This document shows positions 1 through 11,000 of a stretch of DNA of 64,000 nucleotides, piece by piece; positions within the stretch are counted from its first letter, which is position 1, and each line of letters starts with the position of its first letter. The translations under genes and the position numbers were made by a program. This DNA is from Margaritifera margaritifera (taxonomy: Eukaryota; Mollusca; Bivalvia; Unionida; Margaritiferidae). Under the pieces are notes generated by a model. That model was not told where the DNA came from and did no database searches. It saw nothing but the letters and a program-made list of their open reading frames with translations. Location of the stretch: positions 775,001-839,000 of the forward strand of contig JAQPZY010001569.1 of assembly GCA_029931535.1 (NCBI GenBank). The letters run 5' to 3'.

Positions 1-689
1 GAGATAACGTGCTATATATTTCAGGAAATTTTCAGTACCAAAAAAGGAAAATAAACTTGAAAAGTGATGAATTGTCATTAATTTGTAGATTTTGAAAAAG
101 AACGTGATCGTTGCAACATCTTAAGGAAGTCAGCTTTTGTAAAATCAACGCTTGGTGTGCAGCTCTAAATGAGGTGACCATTTAATTATGACGTCATCGA
201 TATGTCTTTACCATTTACCTAGGTGAATCGTAATGCTATAAAATCTGGGCGAGATTGGATGTAAAATCACGTGGTTGCGACTACGTTCTCGAATTAAACA
301 ATGAAATAGAATAAGTATGACACAATTTCAGTTATCCCTATAACAGTCATGAGAAAGCAAATCGTAAAGTCCACGTAATCGAGACCTTTGTAAATCTGTA
401 GGTATTTACTATCTACCATAAATTGCCTTTCTTTTGCAGAAAACAATTGTGATCTCAATAACTATGTCATACTGAAATAATTCTGTGTGTGTTTTGATAA
501 AGAGGAGTCTATGATCTGTGTAAATCTAATGAATTTTTAAATACTCATTTTCAGCTATTATATAATGGGCAATTAGCAAGACCTTTTCAACTTTAAGCAT
601 TTGCGAGGAATCATTAAATTTGCTTGGGAAATAAGGGCAAAACAAATCCAAACTGCAGTGTTCAACTTCAGTGCTAAATTGCCTGGTTG

Positions 690-850
690 GGGGAGGGGGG
701 AACTCTTTTTGTTGTTTTTTTCCCCATGGACAGACAATAGTGGCCGTCCCAGCCAACCTGACCTGATCAGGGAAGGATTCGAACTTACACCCTAGAGGTC
801 ACGAGTACGGTATGTTAACCATGGATCCGTACGCGACTTAAATCATTCAA
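690..850 (-). repeat. SINE-like, tRNA-derived fragment
   Basis: On the minus strand AGTTCGAATCC resembles a tRNA B box (RNA polymerase III internal promoter). About 30 bases upstream of it CCATGGTTAAC lies where an A-box-like element could be. The cloverleaf is not intact, so this is better read as a tRNA-derived SINE remnant than as a tRNA gene. A T/C-rich and G-rich stretch lies next to it. Confidence 0.35.
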
Positions 851-1663
851 CATATTATTTGCAAATATCACATATGTACATCGTCTAAAACGGCCTTTGA
901 GTTCGTGTTTGGAAATCGCGAGTTCAGAACTATCAGCGTTGTTATTCACTTTTCACTGCCTCCTATGACACAAGGATGCGAACGCATTCTGATTGTACTG
1001 AATTCGTGCTTTTTCACGGCCCAATTTAAAACACGTGACTTCAGTATAAATTAGATGTTTGCATTACGAATGTCTTGCAGGTTAAAAGGTTGAAGTTGTT
1101 TGATCGTGTCCCTTACAGATCTTAGATTGATAAGACTCAAATGATTATTTCAGTTAATGGATCTAAGACTATTGTTTCTTGATGGAACGCAGCAGTATAC
1201 ACAAACGACATATAAGCTGGCCAAATGGATCTAAGATTATTGTTTCTCGATGGAATACAGCAGTATACACCAACGACAGATAAACTACCCAAATCAAAAC
1301 CCAAAGGCACGCATCGACACCGATATTTTGAGCTATGTTTGTCCACCAAACCCTAAGGGTATTATTTTTCCTGAAGATATGTGCAATAACGGACAATTTG
1401 GGGTTAATTAATCAAAACATAAAGAATGCATAATCGCTTTATGATTGACCACGGACAGATGACAACCAGTTGTGCGATTCTGTGCTGGTTGCCCACATGT
1501 CCTCACCTCCACTGCCACTCGATTGCGAAAAAGAATGACAAAATAAAGCACAGCCTTTGTAAGCTTCTACAAGGATGAGGACCAAATAAACAATAGCATA
1601 ACAACATCACTGCACTACTATATAAAATATCAGAATATCGAGGAAGCCCGCGACCCCCCAACC

Positions 1664-1697
1664 CCCCCCCCCCCCCCCCCAAAAAAAAAAAAAAAAC
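1664..1697. repeat. Poly-C followed by poly-A tract
   Basis: A run of C of about 20 bases is followed directly by about 16 A. It is low-complexity sequence, and assembly length here may be unreliable. Confidence 0.9.
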
Positions 1698-1926
1698 AAC
1701 AGCAGGTTCTTCATGTATATCTCCAATGCATTGACCTAACTATATAAATGAGAAATCAATGAGTTCAAGGAACACGAATACCCAACCAGAATGTCTGAAA
1801 AACTGACCTAAATGCAAAACGTAATCAGACGTAGAGACGGTAAGCAATGATACAATTCGCTTTGGAGAATAATAAAATGAATCAAACTTTCCCTTTACTT
1901 ATAAAATTCATCAACTTTTATTTCAG

Positions 1927-2048
1927 ACTTTGGTAGCAGAAACATTAATTCTTGCAAAAACACACGGCTATGTTGAAAAGATAGAAAATGAATTGGAAGA
2001 GGAGTTACAACGCGACAGTGATGAACAACCTTCCACTAGTATAGCACG
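1927..2048 (+). CDS. Hv1-like exon: cytoplasmic N-terminal segment
   Basis: The acceptor is TTTATTTCAG at 1,917-1,926. The exon encodes an acidic helix-prone stretch (ending EDEQPSTSIAR-like residues before S1; key run IENELEEELQRD). The donor is placed at CG|GTACTC because the split Arg codon (CG+A) then joins the next exon in frame. The donor itself is weak and runs straight into a (TC)n tract. There is no in-frame ATG, so this is not the first exon. Confidence 0.65.
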
Positions 2049-2096
<48 letters not shown>

Positions 2097-5000
2097 CGTA
2101 AGAGTACACGAATCCCTGCTTTGACCTTTACATTGAACAGCTATTTCCTAGATGAGACTAGGGATTTCTTTTGTACCATTTAGACGTCTACACAATTTCC
2201 AACAGCTTTTAAATAATTTCCTGTATTGCTTAAAAAACCTCCTAAGTTGAGCAAAGCTTAGTTTAAATGGTATATTTCACAAGCTAAAACCATTCGGTCA
2301 TAATGATTATAAATGTAAATTTTGTAATTCCATCAACGAATCAATATTATATTATGCCTTTAATCTAGCTATCATATTATTACATTTTGATGATATATAT
2401 GAATAACATCAGTTGAAGCCCACACACAGAAACACAAATTTCTTTGTAGGATACAGTTCTTTGTTATCATAGTGCAATCTATATTTGCATCCTCTACAAT
2501 ACTCAGTAATTACGAAATGTTTGTCCGTTGTAGCAAACCCCGAATTAGTAAATTGCATTATTAACTTTCAGATGGAGAAGAAAAGGTGACAAGATATTCA
2601 AGAGCAAGTACATGCTGTTGACTGTAGTCATTCTTTGTGTCACAGACTGTGCCCTAGTCCTCGGAGAATTGACCCTTGACCTTCACAAGGTCAAAGGTAA
2701 AGAGATTATCTTTTACGAAATCAGCTAAAACATCTAATTCGCTGAACTCAAAGGAAAGTGACTATATAAATTGAAAAAAGACATGACTATTTTAGAATAC
2801 TTTTATCATATGTAGTTTTCCTCAAAGTAGTTTTCACGATTTACATAGCTGAATATTGTTGTATACAGTACGTCTGCTATTATCCAGGTAGCAAATACTT
2901 TGAAAAGAGTACACTAAATTATTGGAAATTAGATTGTCAATCTAATTTGGCTTTGCTCTTGCAATAAACATCGTCGCAAGTGTCAATCGAATTTGGCTAT
3001 GCTATGACAATAAACATCATCGCAAGTGTCAATTTTTACCTTGAAATTTAATTATCAAACTATTTCGTCAAATAATGTCTCTGCTAATGAAACAATAAAA
3101 GATTGAAACTTATCTTTGGAATCTTATTGCGTGCAACTTACAACTTCTCTTTCTATTTTGAGCTTTCAATACGAGGCGAAATTATTTGCTGATGGAAGAG
3201 GTTTTTCAGATAAATGTAGATTTAATTTACAGGTGAGAAAGAAGACGAAATGAAATATAATTACTCGGCTGTTGTACAAGGAAGTTAATACATAGATAAC
3301 CCCAAGTAAAAAAATCAATATGTCATGTGACAAAGCATATTGTTTGCATCACTTCAGGGAAGATACATGGAAGTTGAAGATGGAAAAAGATAAAAAAATG
3401 TTCAAAAAAGTAATGCGTATGACCATGACACGTTCTAGTTCATACATTATTTTTTACAAGTTATAAAAGAAAAAATACAGATGCCAATAAAAGAAATGCA
3501 TGGGTCACATGCACGAAAGTAACTAGATATAACATTTCTTCTAGATACAGTGTATGAAACGTATAAAGTTGGTCACGTTTACCAAATTTAGGCAAAGTAA
3601 TATTTGTTTATTTATTAGTGTATCAAAGTGAGTCAGGGGCTACAGATAAATTTGGTTTCACGTCAGAATACGCCCGAGTGTACGAGGTATAGATCAAAAC
3701 GCGAAATTTTAAAACTTTGTCCTAAAAGGGTGAAATGTTGTTCAAAAATGGCCCATTAATAAATCATTATTGAGCTATACCTCAGGATGCATGTTCATGT
3801 CACGTATTTTGTCGGCAGAGGAGAGAATGATATATCGATCTAATTGCAAATCTTTAAACTGTAATACGACATTGAGAGACCGACTTCATGGGATCTTAGT
3901 AAAATACCTTGTAGCATCCTTGTAAATATTAATGTTAATGGCCGTTGTGTCTATAGTATGGGGTAGTCTAACCATAACGTTGTGTCTATAGTATGGGGTA
4001 GTCTAACCATAACGTTGTGTCTATAGTATGTGGTAGTCTAACCATAACGTTGTGTCTATAGTATGGGGTAGTCTAACCATAACGTTGTGTCTATAGTATG
4101 GGGTAGTCTAACCATAACGTTGTGTCTATAGTATGGGGTAGTCTAACCATAACGTTGTGTCTATAGTATGGGGTAGTCTAACCATAACGTATAAATCTAA
4201 TGTCGACGTCAGGCAAAATAGTTGCTTGCGCCAAATTGCTCTAGTATGCTAATATTGTACATCTCAGTTAAGGTATATGTCAAGTTTCAACACCAGACAG
4301 ACAAGTAGTAACACTGATCTGAATTAGGTGCAGTAGCTTTGAATCCTCACACAGCAAATTTATTGAGAGCAGAGGCAACAGTGTGAGAATACATATCTAT
4401 AGATAATAACAGCAACCCACTTATGGTACAGTGGTTTTGTACTTCTAACTACGTCAAGTTTAAACACTACTGAGGCAAAGTATGAGAAATATATGGATAC
4501 CAATGATAAAAAAATAGTCATTAGGAGGTTAAACAAAAGGTTACTATGTCCTCTTTTGGGACATATGTGAAGCTGATTACACACTAACAACAAGCACAAA
4601 TCACTTGCATGACAGTAGGAACAAAACACCGGATGGTACGGACCGAAACAATAAACAGTAACAAAACACCGGATGGTACGGACCGAAACAATAAACAGTA
4701 ACAAAACACCGGATGGTACGGACCGAAACAATAAACAGTAACAAAACACCGGATGGTACGGACCGAAACAATAAACAGTAACAAAACACCGGATGGTACT
4801 GACCGAAACAATAAACAGTAACAAAACACCGGATGGTACGGACCGAAACAATAAACAGTAACAAAACACCGGATGGTACGGACCGAAACAATAAACAGTA
4901 ACAAAACACCGGATGGTACGGACCGAAACAATAAACAGTAACAAAACATAATGTTTTACAACGTCAACCGAAAAAACCCGTGTTACTCTGTATCAGACAA

Positions 5001-8000
5001 GAGCCAGTATATTCGACATCAACAATAAGCGCTAGAGTCATTTTTTGTTAAGTTTAATTTATCAATTTCTTTCTTGTTTTTACCAACACTACTGCAGATT
5101 CTTTCACTGAATCACTCTGTCGCGCGTGACTTCTTCTTCCGAGCACTTGCATTTGCTAGGCATATACCTGGGTGTGTTGGCTAAGCCAGATGTACATACA
5201 CGATTCTGCGTTAGATACAACATGCAAGCCGCATGATAATGTATTGGTAATGATGCAGAAGAATAATTTTGCTTGTTTCGAGTATTAGTTGTTGTTGATG
5301 TTGTTGTTTTGGGATTTTTTGTCTGTGCTTTACACGCACTAAACACTATTTCATGTTTTCTGCTGAAAATAACATTTTTTTGTTTACAGTTACTCTGGAG
5401 GACACGAATTTATTGATATCAGCAACAGAAGATTTCCTGTGGGAAATTGAGAAAATTTTCCCGAGCATGCCCAGAGGCTCCCCATCTGATATATTCAAAA
5501 TGTTACTGGACATGTCAACAAACTGGACTATTGCATGGAACAGTAATACGTTGGAATCTGTCAATTATTCTACCTGTTCAGTATTCCGTAACGATGAATC
5601 ATCGAGGGGAAATAATTCTAACGGATCTACTACATTTTTAAGTAGGACATCTGGTATTGGCGGCAAGTCCAAACATAATGCAAAGGAAAAATCGATTCAG
5701 GAGAAAATAGCGTATGCTTTTCACTACTGCAGTATAACAATTGTTGGAATACTGGTTATAGAGGTATGTATATTTGTTGGAATACTGATTATAGAGGTAT
5801 GCATATTTGTTGGAATACTGGTTATAGAGGTATGCATATTTGTTGGAATACTGATTATAGAGGTATGCATATTTGTTGGAATACTGATTATAGAGGTATG
5901 CATATTTGTTGGAATACTGGTTTTAGAGGTATGCATATTTGTTGGAATACTGATTATAGAGGTATGCATATTTGTTGGAATACTGATTATAGAGGTATGC
6001 ATATTTGTTGGAATACTGGTTATAGAGGTATGCATATTTGTTGGAATACTGATTATAGAGGTATGCATATTTGTTGGAATACTGATTATAGAGGTATGCA
6101 TATTTGTTGGAATACTGATTATAGAGGTATGCATATTTGTTGGAATACTGATTATAGAGGTATGCATATTTGTTGGAATACTGGTTATAGAGGTATGCAT
6201 ATTTGTTGGAATACTGATTATAGAGGTATGCATATTTGTTGGAATACTGGTTATAGAGGTATGCATATTTGTGCGTAAATCTTTATTTTGCCATTATTTG
6301 GGAATCAATATAATCATGGTACCAGAATCCTGATATTGGAGAAACGAACTGGACATTTTCGTTTCCAAGGTACATTGAATTTTTTTTTTCTTTTTTCCAT
6401 TAATTGCATTCTTCTGTTGATATAACTCAGAATCTCCTCATGTTGTTTTCTTTTACACATGTACACGATCATCTCTTGGCGACATTAAACAGAGGAAATA
6501 AAACAGTATTATTAGTAAAAATAGAAGTCTGACCTATTTACAGTATTTAAATGTGTATGTATGTATTTTAGAAGTTAACAACGCTTATTTTCTGCTGAAT
6601 GTTTAAACTTGATGCTGTAATAAACGTGATCAAATGAGGTTTCAAATGTGACTGTGAAAAATGGCTATCGTCGCTTCCATGTTTTTGCTGAGTTTTTGCA
6701 CAGAGATAAAACTAAAACTGTACTATGAAAATTGAAAAAAAGTGAGTTAGACTGGGAATCCGACAGAAATCATATTTGCTTTTGCTTGACAATTTTGGAT
6801 GATATAAATGCAGTGCACCTGTGTTGCGAGATTTTTTCAATCATGCCTAATACACCTCAGACGCCACTAGTTGTCACTTGTGTAATGCGATGCCAATAAA
6901 ATGATTTATATCCATGTTTGCAAATTGTTATGATAACACCATAGAGCACTTGTTCGCCCATGCTATTTTCAAGTGCTATAAACGATTCCCTCACTAATGG
7001 TTATCCCATTAACCGTCTCAGAAGTGGTAGTTAATGACTTTGATATTGTGATCGTGCCATAATCGTGACTACTATTGTAGAAAGAAGATATTAATTTCTC
7101 CAAGCTAATTCATCATGCATGAGTCATAACATGATCCAGCATAATGTCATATACGCTTGCATCCCCAGAAAAATCTTTCATGATTTAGATATAGCAATTT
7201 CGTCTCTTTTTTATAATAAATACAAAAAGGACTGCAATAAATCTATCTTCATTCCAGGATTCGCAACACCAGAACAGGGTAATCGAAATGGAATAAAGCA
7301 TTTTTGTTTGTTATGCCTTGGACAAGGTTTTCTGGTTCCTTTTCAAATCGTTCTGGTGTGGGCGAAGTATACAACTCACATACCAAGTATTACAATTAAT
7401 TAGGTGTGTGCGGTTTTTCCGGTATATCAGCATGTTGTGGAAGGGATCCCGTACCGCGGTACATTGTATTGAACTGGGTTTTGAGGTATTTCTAGAAATA
7501 TTATACAACTAACATTTCTACTTCAACCTTAATTTGTTTGTTTTAATTGTTTTCTTTTTCAATATCTGCAGTTCTAATACCCCACAAATATTTGTGAAAG
7601 ATGCGTCCGCACAGAAAACTGTTGAACTGCACGTTATATCCCGCCTGGCGGACATGGAATTCAGTGACGGCGCGAGGGTTCGAGGCGCCCGGGGGCAATG
7701 TTCTTCAGTCGCGCCGCTACTGAGGCGCCCGGGGGCAATGTTCTTTAGTGGCGCCCCTACTTTGCCACAGAGAACAGTTTTTATGTCAGTTGCCAACCTC
7801 CATCATACGCACCCCCCCCCCCCCCATCTAAGCCCTCGTTACAGCCAAAAAAAAACACAAAAACACACACACACACAAATAAATCACGACGGCGCTACCT
7901 CGCTCGGCGCCAGTGAGGAATTATCCCCCCCCCTCGCGCCACCACTGGTGGAGTTTGATGTCTTGTACGAGCTGGTGCCGAATAAAAAGGCAATATTACT

Positions 8001-11000
8001 TGTCTGGCAGTATTTGTTAACGAACATTCACCCTTGCCATTTCTCTGGAATAGAATGCGCTGGTGAAGCTCGCGGGTGGGATTACGAACTTACCTGTCCC
8101 CGTCTGCTGACATAATCTCATCCTACAGTCTGTTGGAAATAGGCTAATACCGGCGTTTGTTCGCGATAATTATGTATATGAGCTATTATATTAGTGCTGA
8201 TGACATAAGTATCCACCATTCAGGCAGCTCTACATCCACTGTCAAGTATCATCTTCAGACCGACGTTGAGTCTGTTCAAAAGTGGTGTACGAAATATAAA
8301 ATACACATAAATCTTTCAAACACTACTTGTATGACAATTTGCTCCACTCAGAAACTGTCGACAATTCCAGCACTCAAATTTATGCTCAATGACTTTGAAC
8401 TTGTCTCGGTATACTCTAAAAAATTGCTAGGTATCTTCATTTTGGACACCTCAGTTAATCATATTTGTATTTTACTGAGTAAACAGATTACACTTATATA
8501 AATTCTTTCAAATTATGTTTCTGTCAATATTCTTAAACTATGTAACAGTAGCTATATATTATTAATTTTAGATGATGGGTGCACCATTTCGGGATACTGT
8601 AGTATTGTCTTCGAGACAAATTACGAGTAGACCGGTCACATTTTCGTTCGGCAGGCTGTTCAAATCTTATATAAAAATGCCCAATGTGTATCCCGCACGT
8701 CCATACACCATGTAAAGATTTATTTTTGTATTCATAATAGAGTAGTATCTGTACGGTGATATATCAATAATCAAAAGAAATCTTATCCTCCATGTCTTTA
8801 TAAAACCTAGAATTCTATTATTGTTCCCACCCCCACCCCCTCGTTGCATGTTTATCTCGTACATGTAATAAGAAATACTTGTTCTTGCAGATTAATCACT
8901 TCAGCAAGCTGATGTTTTGATGAACACCAAATGGCCATCATCATACGGATTTCCAGATCACTTTTATTGGCCTCAGTAGTATCCAACCATTCTTTATTAA
9001 AATCTTCTTGACCTATATTTTATTACTTTTACAATATACAGTAGCATCGCATCGTTCATGACTCCTTGATTAGCAATTGTCATATCCAGCAAACTTTATA
9101 TCTAATTTCAAGACTAATTTCCAACATTTAAAACTTATTTGGAATGAACGGATATTATCTTCTCTTCTCCGTGCAGATAATTGTGCAATTTTAGATCAAT
9201 TTCTGGTTCACATGCAACCTCTGCAAATCACAAAATAAGGAAACCAAAAGAATGATGGTCTTATCGATTGGTCCCTGGAGCGGCTAATAGATTGAATTCT
9301 TTCAGCAAGCTTGGAAAATAACCAGTACTATAGCTTTTTTCCAGTTGTTTGATAGAAACGAGTACAAGCATAAATAATTAAAGTTTTTGTTTCCGAGAAA
9401 TACATTTCAATTTGCGTAAAAGTCTGGAGATAGGAACTCTACAATGAATGCAAGAATGAATGGCCTCTACTACCAAAGGTAAATGTAATCAAGAATGAAC
9501 GGCCTCTACTACCTAAGGTCAATGTAATCAAGAATGAATGGCCTCTACTACCAAAGGTAAATGTAAGCAAGAATGAATGGCCTCTACTACCTCAGGTCAA
9601 TGTAAGCAAGAATGAATGGCCTCTACTACATAAGGTCAATGTAAGCAAGAATGAATGGGCTCTACTACCTCAGGTCAATGTAAACAAGAATGAATGGCCT
9701 CTACTACCTCAGGTCAATGTAAGCAAGAATGAAGAGCCTCTACTACCTAAGGTCAATGTAAGCAAGAATGAATGGGCTCTACTACCTCAGGTAAATGTAA
9801 GCAAGAATGAATGGCCTCTACTACCTCAGGTCAATGTAAGCAAGAATGAAGAGCCTCTACTACCTAAGGTCAATGTAAGCAAGAATGAATGGGCTCTACT
9901 ACCTCAGGTAAATGTAAGCAAGAATGAATGGGCTCTACTACCTCAGGTCAATGTAAGCAAGAATGAATGGGCTCTACTACCTCAGGTCAATGTAAGCAAG
10001 AATGAATGGCTTCTACTACCTAAGATCAATGTAAGCAAGAATGAAGAGCCTCTACTACCCAAGGTCAATGTAAACAAGAATGAATGGCCTCTACTACCTA
10101 AGGTCAATGCAAGCAAGAATGAATGGCCTCTACTACCTAAGGTCAATGCAAGCAAGAATGAATGGCCTCTACTACCTAAGACCAATGTAAGCAAGAATGA
10201 AGAGCCTCTACTACCTAAGGTCAGCAAGAATGAATGGCCTCTACTACCTAAGGTCAATGCAAACAAGAATGAATGGCCTTTACTACCTAAGGTCAATGTA
10301 AGCAAGAATGAAGAGCCTCTACTAACTAAGGTCAATGCAAACAAGAATGAATGGCCTCTACTACCTCAGGTCAATGTAAGCAAGAATGAATCGCCTCTAA
10401 TACCTAAAGCCAATGTAAGCTAGAATAAATGGCCTCTACTACCAAAGGTCAATGTAAGCAAGAATGAATGGCTTCTACTGCCTAAATTCAATGATTACGG
10501 AGATAAAAGATGTACGAATAAAGCTTTGAACTGTTATTATTATTATTATTACGTAATCTTAATAAAGCGTTGCCCATCATATAATATACAAAATAATACA
10601 CACAATCATCGAGAGAAATTCACAAAGCTAAAATTTAGTTTGTTTCTTCAAGTTCGGACTCAACGTCTACAAACTTAGACTGACATTGAGTATTTGTTTG
10701 TTATTCTGATTTAATTTTACTTCTTTTCAGACAATATTAAAGGCCTTTTCTTCTGGTCATTCCTTCTTCCATAGGAGACTTGAGGTAAGGGCTGTCATAC
10801 TTTCAACCTTTGCGGTTTTAATCTTATAATAGAGTTAACGTCGAGATGAATCACTCGTCATAGACGCATACCGTGTCAGCCGGTTTATTTTGCTTATTGC
10901 AAAACCGACATCTCGCTCCTGCGTATAAGAAACGATCTGAGAACAAATCATAACTTTTTAAAATTCACAGCATTAAACACATGGAATGGAAGGTTGGCAC

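Larger units (their letters stand above)
1..1926. other. Upstream DNA of the proton-channel gene, no exon recognised
   Basis: I find no convincing coding exon here. The stretch holds a SINE-like segment (about 690-850) and a poly-C/poly-A tract (about 1,664-1,697). The first readable channel exon starts after an acceptor at 1,926, so at least one more exon with the start codon must lie here or upstream of the window. The short open frames in this stretch show no family resemblance and look like chance. Confidence 0.5.
2697..5389 (+). other. Intron between S1 and S2 exons
   Basis: The intron holds two clean minisatellites (3,944-4,188 and 4,621-4,948). In 2,941-3,030 a short motif (AATTTGGCT..GCAATAAACATC) is duplicated. 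Elsewhere I see only AT-rich single-copy-like sequence. Confidence 0.75.
5764..10730 (+). other. Intron between S2 exon and microexon
   Basis: The intron contains the remaining splice-site minisatellite, a reverse-transcriptase remnant at about 8,157-8,501, a GC-rich segment with a duplicated GAGGCGCCCGGGGGCAATG motif (7,680-7,765), and a long 39-bp array just before the microexon. From 6,300 to 7,600 I see nothing I can name. A short frame near 6,925-6,965 faintly recalls the terminal zinc-finger tail of LINE polymerases, but I do not rely on it. Confidence 0.7.

Noticed and set aside
690..850. Functional tRNA gene on the minus strand
   Set aside because: A B-box-like string exists, but I could not fold an acceptor stem or anticodon arm; listed as SINE-like.
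3944..4948. Regular repeats resembling a CRISPR array
   Set aside because: Units are directly adjacent without unique spacers, and the DNA is eukaryotic; these are minisatellites.
4360..4949. Long minus-strand open frames of FVTVYCFGPYHPV type
   Set aside because: They are translations of the 40-bp minisatellite in all three frames, with no flanking gene signals.
5724..6278. Open frames on both strands through the 33-bp array (MHTSIISIPTN and MHICWNTDYRG repeats)
   Set aside because: They are shadows of the minisatellite; only the frame continuous with the S2 exon has coding support.
6900..7000. LINE zinc-finger-tail-like CYDNTIEHLFAH
   Set aside because: The match is too short and lacks the paired cysteines; no adjacent reverse transcriptase frame was found.
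7534..8115. 193-codon frame with Pro/His-rich centre
   Set aside because: It spans poly-C, CA-rich and GC-rich repeat sequence and has no family resemblance or fitting splice phase.
9982..10344. 120-codon minus-strand frame (TLGSRGHSFLL repeats)
   Set aside because: It arises from the 39-bp minisatellite (13 codons per unit).
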